From positions 1-40,232 of the forward strand of contig DATNEY010000036.1 in the NCBI GenBank assembly GCA_035606665.1: 40,232 bases of DNA, in the 5' to 3' direction. A model generated the notes under the pieces. The model was given only the letters and a program-made list of their open reading frames with translations. It was not told the origin of the DNA and ran no database searches. Every line of letters starts with the position of its first letter. The stretch's first letter is position 1. This DNA is from DASUGC01 sp035606665. Its GTDB lineage: Bacteria; Acidobacteriota; Vicinamibacteria; Vicinamibacterales; SCN-69-37. This document shows, in pieces, positions 1 through 8,721 of this stretch. Both the position numbers and the translations under genes were made by a program.

Positions 1-196
1 GCACGCCAGCCGGCGCCGAGATGTAGCCCGAACGGGGCGGCCCGATCGAGCGCCAACGCATGTCGCTGAAGAACGCGGGGCTCGTAGCGTTCGTGGCGGT
101 CTGCGAGCACGCGGTCTTCACGTCACCGAGCGCGAATCCGATGCCAATCACGACGAGAGCAACACTTCGGAAATCGGTCGAGTGTGCGGCGCGCAT
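1..196 (-). CDS. Sortilin/BNR-repeat exported protein, N-terminal fragment
   Basis: The reverse strand reads from an ATG at 196 off the left edge with no stop, giving 65 residues. There is a hydrophobic export segment (SVALVVIGIGFALG) followed by a Cys. Then comes FFSDMRWRSIGPPRSGYISAPAGV-like text, which resembles the start of the VPS10/sortilin-type BNR beta-propeller proteins often called glycosyl hydrolases in Acidobacteriota (typically W-R-x-x-G-P-x-R-x-G). A GGAG lies 5 nt before the ATG, and an in-frame stop a few codons upstream fixes the start. It is divergent from the aminotransferase at 266. The family call is from a short piece; the rest of the gene lies outside the window, so substrate and length are unknown. 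Confidence 0.65.
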   Translation of the reverse strand, partial: MRAAHSTDFRSVALVVIGIGFALGDVKTACSQTATNATSPAFFSDMRWRSIGPPRSGYISAPAGV

Positions 197-252
197 GGGG
201 ACTCCGAGTCAGGGCGGATTCATGCAACTTGCTCCCGAACCGACTCGCTGTG

Positions 253-258
253 TAGGGT
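253..258 (+). promoter_or_regulatory. Candidate -10 box of the aminotransferase gene
   Basis: TAGGGT ends 7 nt before the ATG at 266, with TTGCTC 18 nt upstream as a weak -35. There is no Shine-Dalgarno sequence. A second choice is TATAGT at 258-263, but that would place the transcription start inside the gene. The layout matches other leaderless-looking starts in the window. Confidence 0.4.
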
Positions 259-265
259 ATAGTCG

Positions 266-1528
266 ATGAACAAACGCGAATTTCTGCGCACTGCCGGCAG
301 CGCCGGTCTCGGGCTCTTGATCAGCCCACGCTCTTGGGCGCAATATGCCGAGATGCCCGTGGAACGCCTCGCCGAGGAAGAGGCGTTCTGGGCGTCGATC
401 CGCGCGAAGTACCGCCTCAAGCCGGACTACATCAATCTCGAGAGCGGCTACTACAGCATCCAGGCCACGCCGGTGCTCGAAGCGTTCGTCGCCAAGGTCC
501 GTGAGGTTAACTACCAGGGGTCTTACTACCTGCGCACCACACAAGTGCCCGACAAGGCCGCGGCCCGCGACAAGCTCGCCGCTTTCGCCGGGTGCTCGCC
601 GGCCGAGTTGTGCATCACTCGCAACACGACCGAATCGCTCGATACCGTCATCGCCGGCTACGACTGGAAAGCGGGCGACGAAGCCGTGATGTGCGAGCAG
701 GACTACGGCCACATGCTCGCGCAGTTCCGGCTGATCGGCCGGCGCTACGGCGTCATGAATAATCTGGTCAACGTCCCGTCCGATCCGCGCACGGATGACG
801 AGGTCGTAAGTGTCTACGCCAAGGCCATCACGCCGCGCACGCGGCTGCTGCTGGTGCCGCACATGATCAACGTCACCGGCCACATCCTGCCGGTGCGGAA
901 GATCGCCGACATGGCGCGCGCGCGAGGCGTGCACGTAATCGTGGACGGCGCCCACGCGTTCGCGCACTTCGACTACCGCATTCCCGATTTCGGCGTCGAC
1001 TACTACGCGGCGTCACTCCACAAGTGGCTCGGCTGCCCGCTCGGCACCGGCATCCTTTATGTCAGGAAGGACAGAATCCCCGGGCTCTGGCCGATCTACG
1101 GCGACTGGCGGATGACGGACGACACCGACATCATGAAGCTGAATCACACGGGGACGCATCCCGTGCACACCGACCTCACGATCGAGCACGCGATCGCCTT
1201 CCACAACGCGATCGGAATTCAGCGCAAGGAGGCGCGGCTCCGGTACCTGCAGCAGTACTGGACGACGAAAGTGCGCGCGCTGCCGAAGGTCGTCATGAAC
1301 ACGCCGGCGGATCCGGCGCGCACCTGCGCCATCGCGAACATCGGCATCAAGGGCATCACGCCCGCCGATCTCGCGAAGACGCTGCTCGACAAGTACAGGA
1401 TCTGGACGAATGCAGTCGACACGCCGTCCGCCGGCGTGCAGGGCGTGCGCGTGACGCCGCACGTGTTCATCCAGCCAAGGGAGCTCGACGTTCTGGTGAA
1501 GGCGATCTTGGAGATCTCACGCGCTTGA
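266..1528 (+). CDS. Tat-exported aminotransferase class V (isopenicillin-N epimerase-like)
   Basis: A 420-residue fold-type I PLP enzyme. The N-terminus (NKREFLRTAGSAGLGLL) is a Tat-like signal, although it has only a single Arg-Glu pair rather than RR. The body has the class V layout: NTTESLDTVIAGYDW (cofactor phosphate region), VDGAHAFAHFD with the pyridine-nitrogen Asp at about D227, and SLHKWLGCPLGTG with the Schiff-base Lys at K253. Related exported proteins are annotated as isopenicillin-N epimerase-like or cysteine desulfurase-like. The substrate cannot be read from sequence. It stands alone, convergent with the RND operon, and three hairpins lie between them. An exported PLP enzyme is unusual because PLP must be loaded before Tat export, which fits a Tat rather than a Sec route. 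Confidence 0.85.
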   Translation: MNKREFLRTAGSAGLGLLISPRSWAQYAEMPVERLAEEEAFWASIRAKYRLKPDYINLESGYYSIQATPVLEAFVAKVREVNYQGSYYLRTTQVPDKAAARDKLAAFAGCSPAELCITRNTTESLDTVIAGYDWKAGDEAVMCEQDYGHMLAQFRLIGRRYGVMNNLVNVPSDPRTDDEVVSVYAKAITPRTRLLLVPHMINVTGHILPVRKIADMARARGVHVIVDGAHAFAHFDYRIPDFGVDYYAASLHKWLGCPLGTGILYVRKDRIPGLWPIYGDWRMTDDTDIMKLNHTGTHPVHTDLTIEHAIAFHNAIGIQRKEARLRYLQQYWTTKVRALPKVVMNTPADPARTCAIANIGIKGITPADLAKTLLDKYRIWTNAVDTPSAGVQGVRVTPHVFIQPRELDVLVKAILEISRA

Positions 1529-1531
1529 CCA

Positions 1532-1587
1532 GGCGGCCCTGAAGGGCCGCCCTACGACCTCACGTAGGCCGGGGCTTAAGCCCCGGC
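1532..1587. terminator. Three consecutive hairpins between convergent genes
   Basis: GGCGGCCCT-ga-AGGGCCGCC (1532-1551) is followed by a CTACG/CGTAG arm pair and then a perfect 20-bp palindrome, GCCGGGGCTTAAGCCCCGGC (568-587 within the second kb, i.e. 1568-1587). The TAA stop of the RND gene is inside the last palindrome. There is no U-tract. It probably ends transcription in both directions, and its modular look suggests a dispersed palindromic repeat. Confidence 0.6.
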
Positions 1588-4500
1588 GTGTGCTCGCCTT
1601 CTTGTCAGTACCAGATACACAGACGGCACCAGGAACAGGGTCACGAGCGTCGAGAGACTGAGCCCGCCGATGACGGCGAGTGCGAGGGGCCGCTGAAGCT
1701 CCGCGCCGGCGCCGAGACCGAGCGCCAGCGGCAACAAACCGAACAGCGTGCAGAGCGTCGTCATCAGGATGGGCCGGAGACGCACTCTCGCGGCCGCGAG
1801 GATGGCCTCGTACATCGGCAGACCTTCCTTGTGACGAAGCTCCGCGAAGTCCAGCAGCACGATGCCGTTCTTGACGACCAGCCCGACGAGCAGGATCAAT
1901 CCCATCGCCGACGACACGTTGAGATCCGTTCCGGTCAGCGCGAGCAGGCCGAACGCGCCGCCAAGTGAGAGAGGCGCTGCGCCCAGGATCACCAGCGACG
2001 ATCCGAATCTGCGGAACTGCACGACCAGCACGAGAAAGACGAGCGCGGTGGCGATCCCGGAGACGAGCAGCAGTTCGCGGAACGCCTTCCGCTGTGAGTC
2101 GTACTGTCCGCCGACCTCCCACGTGTAACCGACCGGCAACTGCCTGTCCGCCAGCATCGTCCGGATCTCGGCAACCGCGCTGCCGAGGTCGCGGCCTTCG
2201 AGCCGCGCCGTGATCAGCGACATCTGCCGGAGGTTTTCCCGCAGGAGCTCGGGATCCCCAGGCCGGTCGGTGATCGTGACCAGAGCGGACGCCGGTGTGA
2301 GCTGGCCGTCTTTCCCACGGACCATCGTGCTGCCGAGCCGATCTGGATCGAATCGATCGGCGTCCGGATAGCGCACCCGCACCGGGATCGTCCGATCGCT
2401 CAGCCGCAGATCGGTCGGAACGTCGCCGAGCCAGGCATCAGACAGTTGCGTGGCGACCTGCTCGACGGTGAGACCGATGCGGCCGGCCGCAGCCGGATCC
2501 ACTTCCCACGTCGTCTCGGGACCGCTCTCCTCCATGCCGACGATGTCGACGACGCCGGCGATCCTCTCGAGACTCGCCTCGATCTCCTCCGTCACGGTGG
2601 CCAGTTGCTCGAGATCGTCGCCGAAAATCTTGACTTCGATCGGATCCGGATTGCCCTCGAGGTCTCCCAGCATGTCCTGCAGCAACTGGACGAATTCGAT
2701 CTCGGTGTCGGGTACCGCGGTGGTCAGCTGGTCGCGCAGATCGTTGATGACCTCCTCCGAGGAACGCTCGCGGTTGCCACGGGCCTTCAGCCGCACCAGC
2801 ACGTCGCCGCTGTTCATCTGCGTCGCGAACATGCCGAGCTCGGATCCCGTGCGCCGAACGTAGGACGCGACCTCGGGTGTCTTCGCCAGGATTGCCTCGA
2901 CCTTGACGAGGCGTTTGTTCGTGTCCTCGAGCGTCATTCCGGCGGGTGTCAGATAGTCGATCACGAACCCGCCTTCATCGGCGGCAGGCAGGAATCCCGT
3001 ACCGACGGGGAAGTACGACGCGACGGCTCCTCCCGCCAGCAGCAGCGCGACGATCACGGCGAGGGCAGGACGTCTGAGAAAAACAGGAAGGCTGGACGCA
3101 TACATCCGATCGAGAGCGCCTCTTCGATCCTCGTGATGAGGCTCATCACCCGTTTTCGCGCGGTACGTCGCGCGCGCAAGCAGTGGGATCAGGTACAGCG
3201 CGAACAGGAGCGACAACAGAACGGCGATCGTCAACGTGATCGACAGCGCCTTGAAGAAGTCGCCGACGACGCCCGAGAGCAGGCCCAGCGGCGCAAACAC
3301 CACCACCGTCGTCAACGTGGACCCGACGATCGGAGCGACGAGCTCGGCCGTCGCGGCCTCGACTGCTTCCGTGCCCCCACGTTCCGCCAGGCGCCGGTGA
3401 ATGTTCTCGACGACGACGACCGCGTCGTCTATGACCAGTCCGATGGCGACGGCCATGCCGCCCATGGACATCAGATTGATGGTCTCGCCGAACAGCCACA
3501 TGAAGAAGAAGGTGCACACGACCGTCAGCGGCAGCGTGGATGCCGCGACAAGCGTGAGCCGCCAGTTCCTCAGGAAGAGCAGCAGCACGAGCACGGCGAG
3601 TCCTGCACCGATCAGAATCGCGTCGCGAACGTTGGCGATCGCCGATTCGACGAACTCCGCGAGGTCGTACGTCTTCACCAGCTTCAGGCCTGCCGGCAAA
3701 GCGGTCTTGAGTTGGGCCATCGCAGCTTCGATGCCGTCTCGTACCGAGAGAATGTTCGCGCCGACCTGCTGCGAGACGCTGATCGCCGTTGCGTTGCCGC
3801 CCTGTCCGACGATCAGGGACGTTCGGTCGGGCGCGCCGTTGCGGACGGAGCCGATGTCGCGAACACGCAGTGTGGCGCCTCCTTTGGTCACGACCGGCGT
3901 TGCCGCGATGTCTTCGATCGACTTCCAGAGAGCGGACGCAATCACCAGATGCTGCAGTCCGTTCTGCGGGTAGTGACCGACCGGCTGGACGAGGTTCGCG
4001 GCCCTCAATGCTTCGGCCACGTCGTCCACAGTCAGCTTTGCCGCAACCATCCGGCCCGGATCGAGAATGACCTCGATCTCGCGCGTGTCGCTCGCGAGCA
4101 CGCCGACCTGCGCGACGCCGGAGACGCGCGAGAGCGCAGGCCTGATCACGTAGAACCCGTAGTCGTGGAGGTCAGCGGCCGACAGGCCTCCCGTCAGATT
4201 GAGCGCGTAGATCGGAAAGACAGCGGGCGTCTGGCGATCGACGACCAGCTCCAGGTCCTGCGGGAGATCGCTGCGAAGCTCGGCGATGCGGCCCTGAACC
4301 ATCTGAAGGGCCACCACCGTGTCGGTGCCCGGTTCGAATTGAGCGGAGATCTCGGTGGCGCCGCGGAACGTCTTCGAGCGAACCCGGCGGACGCCCGGTA
4401 CCTCCATGATCGCCTGCTCGAGCGGCCGCGCCACCGTGAGCGTCATCGATCGAGCCGGCGTGCTGCCCGAGTGCGCGATCGCGACAATTCTCGGGAACTC

Positions 4501-4620
4501 GAGCGGCGGGTAGATGCTGCTAGGCAGCGCCGTATAGGCGAAGACCCCCGCGGCCAGGAGCAGGGCAGTCAGTACGAGAATCGCCCGCGACTGATCGCCG
4601 GCAAAGCGTGCAGGATTCAT
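1576..4620 (-). CDS. RND efflux pump inner-membrane subunit (HAE type)
   Basis: A 1014-residue proton-driven RND transporter, the normal length for the family. An N-terminal membrane helix is followed by a porter domain, a TM2-TM6 bundle, a second porter domain and the last TM bundle. The TM4 motif GLVIDDAVVVVENIHRRL carries the Asp pair D398/D399, and GLVVKNGIVLLDFAE in the second half carries the Lys (about K917) equivalent to the proton-relay Lys of AcrB. That Lys and the Asp pair favour the HAE (organic or drug) type over the metal-transporting HME type. It is the last gene of a leftward operon and overlaps the adaptor by 4 nt (ATGA). The export substrate is not determined. A 727-residue open frame on the opposite strand is a GC shadow. 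Confidence 0.93.
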   Translation of the reverse strand: MNPARFAGDQSRAILVLTALLLAAGVFAYTALPSSIYPPLEFPRIVAIAHSGSTPARSMTLTVARPLEQAIMEVPGVRRVRSKTFRGATEISAQFEPGTDTVVALQMVQGRIAELRSDLPQDLELVVDRQTPAVFPIYALNLTGGLSAADLHDYGFYVIRPALSRVSGVAQVGVLASDTREIEVILDPGRMVAAKLTVDDVAEALRAANLVQPVGHYPQNGLQHLVIASALWKSIEDIAATPVVTKGGATLRVRDIGSVRNGAPDRTSLIVGQGGNATAISVSQQVGANILSVRDGIEAAMAQLKTALPAGLKLVKTYDLAEFVESAIANVRDAILIGAGLAVLVLLLFLRNWRLTLVAASTLPLTVVCTFFFMWLFGETINLMSMGGMAVAIGLVIDDAVVVVENIHRRLAERGGTEAVEAATAELVAPIVGSTLTTVVVFAPLGLLSGVVGDFFKALSITLTIAVLLSLLFALYLIPLLARATYRAKTGDEPHHEDRRGALDRMYASSLPVFLRRPALAVIVALLLAGGAVASYFPVGTGFLPAADEGGFVIDYLTPAGMTLEDTNKRLVKVEAILAKTPEVASYVRRTGSELGMFATQMNSGDVLVRLKARGNRERSSEEVINDLRDQLTTAVPDTEIEFVQLLQDMLGDLEGNPDPIEVKIFGDDLEQLATVTEEIEASLERIAGVVDIVGMEESGPETTWEVDPAAAGRIGLTVEQVATQLSDAWLGDVPTDLRLSDRTIPVRVRYPDADRFDPDRLGSTMVRGKDGQLTPASALVTITDRPGDPELLRENLRQMSLITARLEGRDLGSAVAEIRTMLADRQLPVGYTWEVGGQYDSQRKAFRELLLVSGIATALVFLVLVVQFRRFGSSLVILGAAPLSLGGAFGLLALTGTDLNVSSAMGLILLVGLVVKNGIVLLDFAELRHKEGLPMYEAILAAARVRLRPILMTTLCTLFGLLPLALGLGAGAELQRPLALAVIGGLSLSTLVTLFLVPSVYLVLTRRRAHAGA

Positions 4621-5717
4621 TTGCCCTGAACCGCGATTGCGGCGCCTTCGGGCAGTTCGACCTGCCCGCGCACGATGACCCGCTCGCCGCCCTTGAGACC
4701 GCTCGTGACCTCGACCATCGTCGACGTCGCGAGACCGAGTGCGACCGGATACTTGTGCGCCTTGTTGTCGGCGCCGGCCACCATCACAAAGACTTCGCCC
4801 TCATCTTCGACAACGGCGGCCGTTGGAATCACGACCACGTTCTTGTGTTCCTCGCCGACAATGCGCACGTGCACCACGGTGCCTGCCGCGAGGCTGGTGC
4901 GGCCGCTGAAACTCAGTCGCACGTCCGCGGTTGAGCTCGCTGGATCCACCTGAACGGCTTTCGTGCTTACACGGGCCGCCTGAACCTCCTCGAGACCGGG
5001 TTGTTGAATCTCCGCGGTGTGTCCGACGACGATGCGCGCGAGAGCGACGACCGGCACCGATGCAACGATTTGCAGGCGGGCCGGGTCGATCACCCGGAGC
5101 ACGGGATCGCTCGCGGCGGGCTCGACGAAGTCGCCAGGATTGTGAAACCGCTTGGCGATGACGCCCGAGAAGGCAGCGCGGACCGTCGTGCGGGACGACA
5201 GCGCCGTAGCGGCATCGGCGGCGATGCGCGCCTGTTCGAGATCCGCGACTGCTTCATCCCGCTGGCGTCTGGCGTCCTCCACCTCGCGAGGTGCCGCGAC
5301 GCCCTGACTCTGGAGCGACGACAGGCGGTTGAAGTTCGCGGTGGCCGCTTCGAGACGCGCCGATGCCTGCGCCACATTCGCACGCTTCGCCGCAAGTTCC
5401 GCCGCCAGCGTCGGGATGTCGAACTGCACGAGGACATCGCCCGCTTTCACGGCTTCGCCTTCGGCCTTCGGGATCGAGACGATACGCGCTGTCTCCGGCG
5501 CGACGACCGTGAGCTCGGCGCCTGGCGCGGGAGCCACGACGCCGGTGGCGGTGATGATGCCGCGAATGGTGTCGACCTTCGCCTCGTCGACTTCGACCGG
5601 TACCTCGGCGGCCGTCTCGACTTCCTCCACCGCAGGGCCCCGGCAGCCCCCGACGAAGAGCACGGTCACCGCGCAGGCAACACGCGCCACCGATAAACGA
5701 AGCTGGCGTCGGTTCAT
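4617..5717 (-). CDS. RND periplasmic adaptor (membrane fusion lipoprotein)
   Basis: 366 residues. A basic N-terminus and hydrophobic stretch end in VLFVGGC, a plausible lipobox with lipidated Cys25. Then follow the lipoyl half (IVSIPKAEGEAVKAGDVLVQFD), a coiled-coil hairpin rich in Ala/Arg/Glu (AAKRANVAQASARLEAA... to EDARRQRDEAVADLEQ), the second lipoyl half (VRAAFSGVIAKRFHNPGDFV), beta-barrel and membrane-proximal domains ending GGERVIVRGQVELPEGA. It bridges the RND pump to the outer-membrane channel. It overlaps both neighbours by 4 nt, so the three are translationally coupled. Confidence 0.92.
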   Translation of the reverse strand: MNRRQLRLSVARVACAVTVLFVGGCRGPAVEEVETAAEVPVEVDEAKVDTIRGIITATGVVAPAPGAELTVVAPETARIVSIPKAEGEAVKAGDVLVQFDIPTLAAELAAKRANVAQASARLEAATANFNRLSSLQSQGVAAPREVEDARRQRDEAVADLEQARIAADAATALSSRTTVRAAFSGVIAKRFHNPGDFVEPAASDPVLRVIDPARLQIVASVPVVALARIVVGHTAEIQQPGLEEVQAARVSTKAVQVDPASSTADVRLSFSGRTSLAAGTVVHVRIVGEEHKNVVVIPTAAVVEDEGEVFVMVAGADNKAHKYPVALGLATSTMVEVTSGLKGGERVIVRGQVELPEGAAIAVQGK

Positions 5718-6943
5718 TTGATGACGGCTCCAATCGCGCGTTCGAGATCCGCGACCGCGCGCTGATAGTCGAGTCCGGCCTCGAGGCCCCGCTGCCGCGT
5801 CTCGCGCGCGAGCTGCAGCGCCTGGACCAGCGCGGGCAATCCGGTCTGGCCGCCGTTGTATGCGGCTTGTGCCTGCCGTTCCGCCTCGACTGCGAGCGGA
5901 AGAATCGTGCTTTCGTAGCGCGTGACTCGATCCCGTGCCGCCGCTGCGCGCGCGAGGGCCGCCTCGATCGCGCCTCCGAGGCGGGCGATGACTGTTTCGC
6001 GATCGGCCCGCAGTCTGGCAAGCGTCAAGTCCTCGAACAGCACCGGCGCCTTGTGATTGGTGAGTACCGGAATGGTCACGCCGAAGCTCACGCGCCAGCC
6101 GAATCTGAATTCGGGCTGTGCGTCGTAGACGAATGCGCTGCTTGCCGAGATGTCCGGTGTTCTCAGGGACTTCGCGAGGCCGACACGCGCGGACTGTTCG
6201 GCGATGCGGCGGTCGAGCACCTGCACTTCGCCGTTCACCTTGGCCGCCTGTGCGATCGCCTCGGCGGCAGTCGGCAGAACACTTCCGGTGAGGGAGTCCG
6301 CGAGCACGAGCGGCGCACTTGGCGGCTGCCCGATCAGCGCGTTCAGCTCGGCTCGGGCGGCGGCGGCCTCGCCGCGAGCCGCCGCGAGGTCGTTCTCGCC
6401 GTTTGCGAGCACGAGCTCGGCTTGTGTGAGATCTGACTGGGCGACGTCCCCGGCCGTGACGCGTGCTTTCGCAGCATCACGTGCGCGCATAGCAAGCCCA
6501 TGGACGTCGCCGGCAATCTGAACGCGGAGATCCGCGCCCACGGCCTCGAAGTACGCGCGCCGGACGTCGTTGCGGACTTCCGCGATGACGCGCGCCAGAT
6601 CGGCGTCACCGACCGCGACAGTTGCGTTTGCGAGGCCGATCCGCCGGTCGCGTTTGCCGCCGAGCTCGATCGGCAATGTCGCGGTGATCGCCTGACGTGG
6701 TGTTTCTCTCGTCAGTTCGTACGCGAGCTCGGGGTTCGGCCGCTCCCCGGCGACCGCCACACCAGCGATGTCGATTGGGCGCTGGAGTCTCGCGGCGGCT
6801 ATCGCCGGATTCGAGGCGAGCGCGCGTTCCAGAGCCGCGGCGAGCGTCAGTCCCGTACCGCCAGCCTGGGGCGCCTGGGTCTGTGCGTCGACGGCTGCGG
6901 TGATCGCCAGAATGGCGATCGCTGCGGCGATGGATCGATGCAT
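5714..6943 (-). CDS. TolC/CzcC-like outer-membrane efflux protein
   Basis: 409 residues with a Sec signal (MHRSIAAAIAILAITAAVDA). Two long Ala-rich helical hairpin repeats follow the outer-membrane-factor pattern: ALERALASNPAIAAARLQ and PNPELAYEL early, then PIELGGKRDRRIGLANA. The IELGGKR-type motif is characteristic of CzcC-like members, often associated with metal-efflux RND systems, which contrasts with the HAE-like signature of the pump itself. The second half ends in the repeat-like ETRQRGLEAGLDYQRAVADLERAIG. It forms the exit duct of the tripartite pump. The start ATG is 13 nt after the beta-propeller gene, within the same operon. Confidence 0.9.
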   Translation of the reverse strand: MHRSIAAAIAILAITAAVDAQTQAPQAGGTGLTLAAALERALASNPAIAAARLQRPIDIAGVAVAGERPNPELAYELTRETPRQAITATLPIELGGKRDRRIGLANATVAVGDADLARVIAEVRNDVRRAYFEAVGADLRVQIAGDVHGLAMRARDAAKARVTAGDVAQSDLTQAELVLANGENDLAAARGEAAAARAELNALIGQPPSAPLVLADSLTGSVLPTAAEAIAQAAKVNGEVQVLDRRIAEQSARVGLAKSLRTPDISASSAFVYDAQPEFRFGWRVSFGVTIPVLTNHKAPVLFEDLTLARLRADRETVIARLGGAIEAALARAAAARDRVTRYESTILPLAVEAERQAQAAYNGGQTGLPALVQALQLARETRQRGLEAGLDYQRAVADLERAIGAVIK

Positions 6944-6955
6944 CCAGTGACGTCC

Positions 6956-7948
6956 CTACTTCATGCCGTAGACGAGCACGTGAAAGGACTCCGGGTCGTA
7001 CCCGCGCCCTCCGCTCGTATTTGGTTTCGCGGCCGTGAGGTAGATCCGATGCGTCCCTGAGTCGAGCGTCATCGTCCTCGAGCCAACGGAGGTGTCGAGC
7101 GTCTGAACGACGGTCATCTTGTCGCCCTCGACCCTGGCGATGGTGACCTTGCCGTCGCGGCAGGAGCTGAAGGCGAGCTTGGTGCCGGCGTCGTACCACG
7201 TGGCGTCGGTGCCGGAGCAGATCGGGACGCTCGCAACGACCTTGCCGTTCGTCGTGTCCATCATCACCATGAACGGGCCCGCGCCCACGAACAGGCGATG
7301 CAGGTTATTGTCGATCGCCATGCCCGTCGGATCCGCGCCGGGCGCGACCGGCCAGCTCGTGGTGACCTTCTTCGCGGCGATGTCGATGACGTCGACCTGC
7401 CCTTTGTCCTCGATGTTGACGAAGACCCGGCCTGCGCCATCTGACTGTCCAGTCTCCGCGACGCCCGTGAGCGGAATCGTTGCGACGACCGTGCCGGTCT
7501 TCGCGTCGATCTGCGTTGCCGAATGACCCGTGTGGTTGAACACCCAGACCTCGTTCCGGCGAGCATCGAATGTGATCGCGTCAGGATTCGCGCCGCCGGT
7601 GTCGATCTTGCTCAGGGTCGCGAGCGTCTTCGGATCGACGACGCTGACTTTGTTCTCCCGGCCGTTGCTGGTGAAGACTCTGCCCGCGCCGACCGCGATG
7701 CCATGAACGCCGGGCGTGTCCATGATTCGGCCGACGACCTTGTTCGCCGCCGTGTCGATCACGACGACCTCAGTGCTGTGCGAGACGTAGAGCCGCTTTC
7801 CGGCGCTGTCGGCGAGGGAGTAGTCCCACTGCGCCGGCCCAGGTCCGCCGATCGGGATGTCCGCCAGCTGTGAGTACGTGGACTGCCTGGCGACCAGGCC
7901 GGTACACAGCGCGACGAGTGCCGTGGCGATGATGATCTGCTTGCGCAT
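6956..7948 (-). CDS. Exported YncE-like beta-propeller protein
   Basis: The ATG at 7948 gives 330 residues with a clean signal peptide (MRKQIIIATALVALCTGLVA). AGGGGG lies about 7 nt upstream as a Shine-Dalgarno sequence. A start 10 codons earlier (7978) is possible but adds a non-signal stretch. The body has repeated blades of the YVTN/YncE type (KRLYVSHSTEVVVIDTAANKVVG, ENKVSVVDPKTLATL, NEVWVFNHTGHSATQIDAKTG, KGQVDVIDIAAKKV). It is the first gene of the RND operon, so it may serve or monitor the pump in the periplasm. Propellers in efflux operons are not a standard part of tripartite pumps, and the function is inferred only from position. Confidence 0.82.
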   Translation of the reverse strand: MRKQIIIATALVALCTGLVARQSTYSQLADIPIGGPGPAQWDYSLADSAGKRLYVSHSTEVVVIDTAANKVVGRIMDTPGVHGIAVGAGRVFTSNGRENKVSVVDPKTLATLSKIDTGGANPDAITFDARRNEVWVFNHTGHSATQIDAKTGTVVATIPLTGVAETGQSDGAGRVFVNIEDKGQVDVIDIAAKKVTTSWPVAPGADPTGMAIDNNLHRLFVGAGPFMVMMDTTNGKVVASVPICSGTDATWYDAGTKLAFSSCRDGKVTIARVEGDKMTVVQTLDTSVGSRTMTLDSGTHRIYLTAAKPNTSGGRGYDPESFHVLVYGMK

Positions 7949-7984
7949 TGAGGTGCCCCCTGTGCGGCATTTCAACACTCGAAA

Positions 7985-8002
7985 CTGAAGAACGTCTGAA
8001 GA
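7985..8002 (-). promoter_or_regulatory. Direct-repeat site, likely OmpR-type regulator box
   Basis: CTGAAGA occurs twice with an 11-bp period (7985-7991, 7996-8002). On the other strand it reads TTCAGAC-N4-TTCAG. Direct repeats one helical turn apart are typical for dimers of OmpR/PhoB-family response regulators. It lies between the divergent regulator and RND operon, overlapping where the -35 of the RND promoter would be (TGAAAT -10 candidate at 7974-7969). A similar box lies at 21766-21783. Confidence 0.5.
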
Positions 8003-8029
8003 CGCGCGAGCCGGTTCCGCTCCCTCTCG

Positions 8030-8035
8030 TAGAAT
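8030..8035 (+). promoter_or_regulatory. Candidate -10 box of the response regulator gene
   Basis: TAGAAT ends 8 nt before the ATG at 8044. There is no purine-rich ribosome site between them and no clear -35. This suggests a leaderless, possibly activator-dependent transcript. Confidence 0.5.
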
Positions 8036-8043
8036 GTCGTTCG

Positions 8044-8721
8044 ATGCGCCTCCTGCTGGTTGAGGATGATCCGCGGATGCGGGCGCTGGTTCAGCGCGGA
8101 CTGGCCGAACAGGGCCACACCGTGGACGTGGCCGAAACGAGTCCGCAGGCTCTCGCGCTGACGCGGCAGTCGAGTTACGACGTGATGGTGTTCGATGTAA
8201 TGCTGCCGGGACCGAGCGGCGTCGATCTGGCGCGCACGCTGCGTCAGGCCGGCAACCAGACGCCGATCCTTCTTCTCACCGCCCGTGATGCCGAGGCCGA
8301 CATCGTCAAAGGGCTCGATGCCGGAGCGGACGACTACCTCACGAAGCCTTTTGCGTTCAATGTGTTACTGGCCCGGCTGCGGGCGTTGGGGCGCCGCCCG
8401 CCCATCGCGCGCGACCCAGTGCTGTGCGTCGGCGATCTTCGTCTCGACATCTCCATGCACACGGCGACGCGCGGCAATGTCGCGCTTCAGCTGACGCCCA
8501 CTGAATACAACCTGCTCGAGTGCCTGATGCGGCGTCCGGGGAGGGTCGTGACGAGGGAACATCTGATCGAACAGCTCTGGCGGACGCGCGATGTGACGAG
8601 CAACACGCTCGACGCCTTCGTGAAGTCGCTGCGGCACAAGCTCGATACAGACGATCGTCCACGTCTGCTCCAGACGATTCGAGGCATCGGCTACTGCATC
8701 CGCGAAGAGGCAGAGAGTTGA
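8044..8721 (+). CDS. OmpR-family response regulator
   Basis: 225 residues. The receiver domain (1-115) has the acidic pair E7/D8/D9, phospho-acceptor D51 in VFDVMLPG, T79 and K101 in LTKPF. The C-terminal winged helix (about 125-220) has LTPTEYNLLECLMRRPGRVVTREHL and a recognition-helix region SNTLDAFVKSLRHKL, ending IRGIGYCIRE. The upstream ATG at 7948 in the same frame would add an unrelated 32-residue tail and is rejected. It is divergent from the RND operon and overlaps the kinase gene by 4 nt. By analogy with CusR/CzcR arrangements it likely controls the efflux operon, probably through the repeats at 7985-8002. Confidence 0.93.
   Translation: MRLLLVEDDPRMRALVQRGLAEQGHTVDVAETSPQALALTRQSSYDVMVFDVMLPGPSGVDLARTLRQAGNQTPILLLTARDAEADIVKGLDAGADDYLTKPFAFNVLLARLRALGRRPPIARDPVLCVGDLRLDISMHTATRGNVALQLTPTEYNLLECLMRRPGRVVTREHLIEQLWRTRDVTSNTLDAFVKSLRHKLDTDDRPRLLQTIRGIGYCIREEAES

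Noticed and set aside
60..269. 69-residue plus-strand frame at the left end
   Set aside because: The minus strand here encodes a signal peptide and a recognisable sortilin-like N-terminus with a ribosome site.
209..967. 252-residue minus-strand frame inside the aminotransferase
   Set aside because: The opposite strand encodes a clear PLP enzyme with its motifs; the frame is a shadow.
2446..4629. 727-residue open frame on the plus strand opposite the RND gene
   Set aside because: Composition is Arg/Asp/Gln/His-rich low-meaning text, no domain, and it mirrors a certain RND gene. Typical GC-rich antisense shadow.
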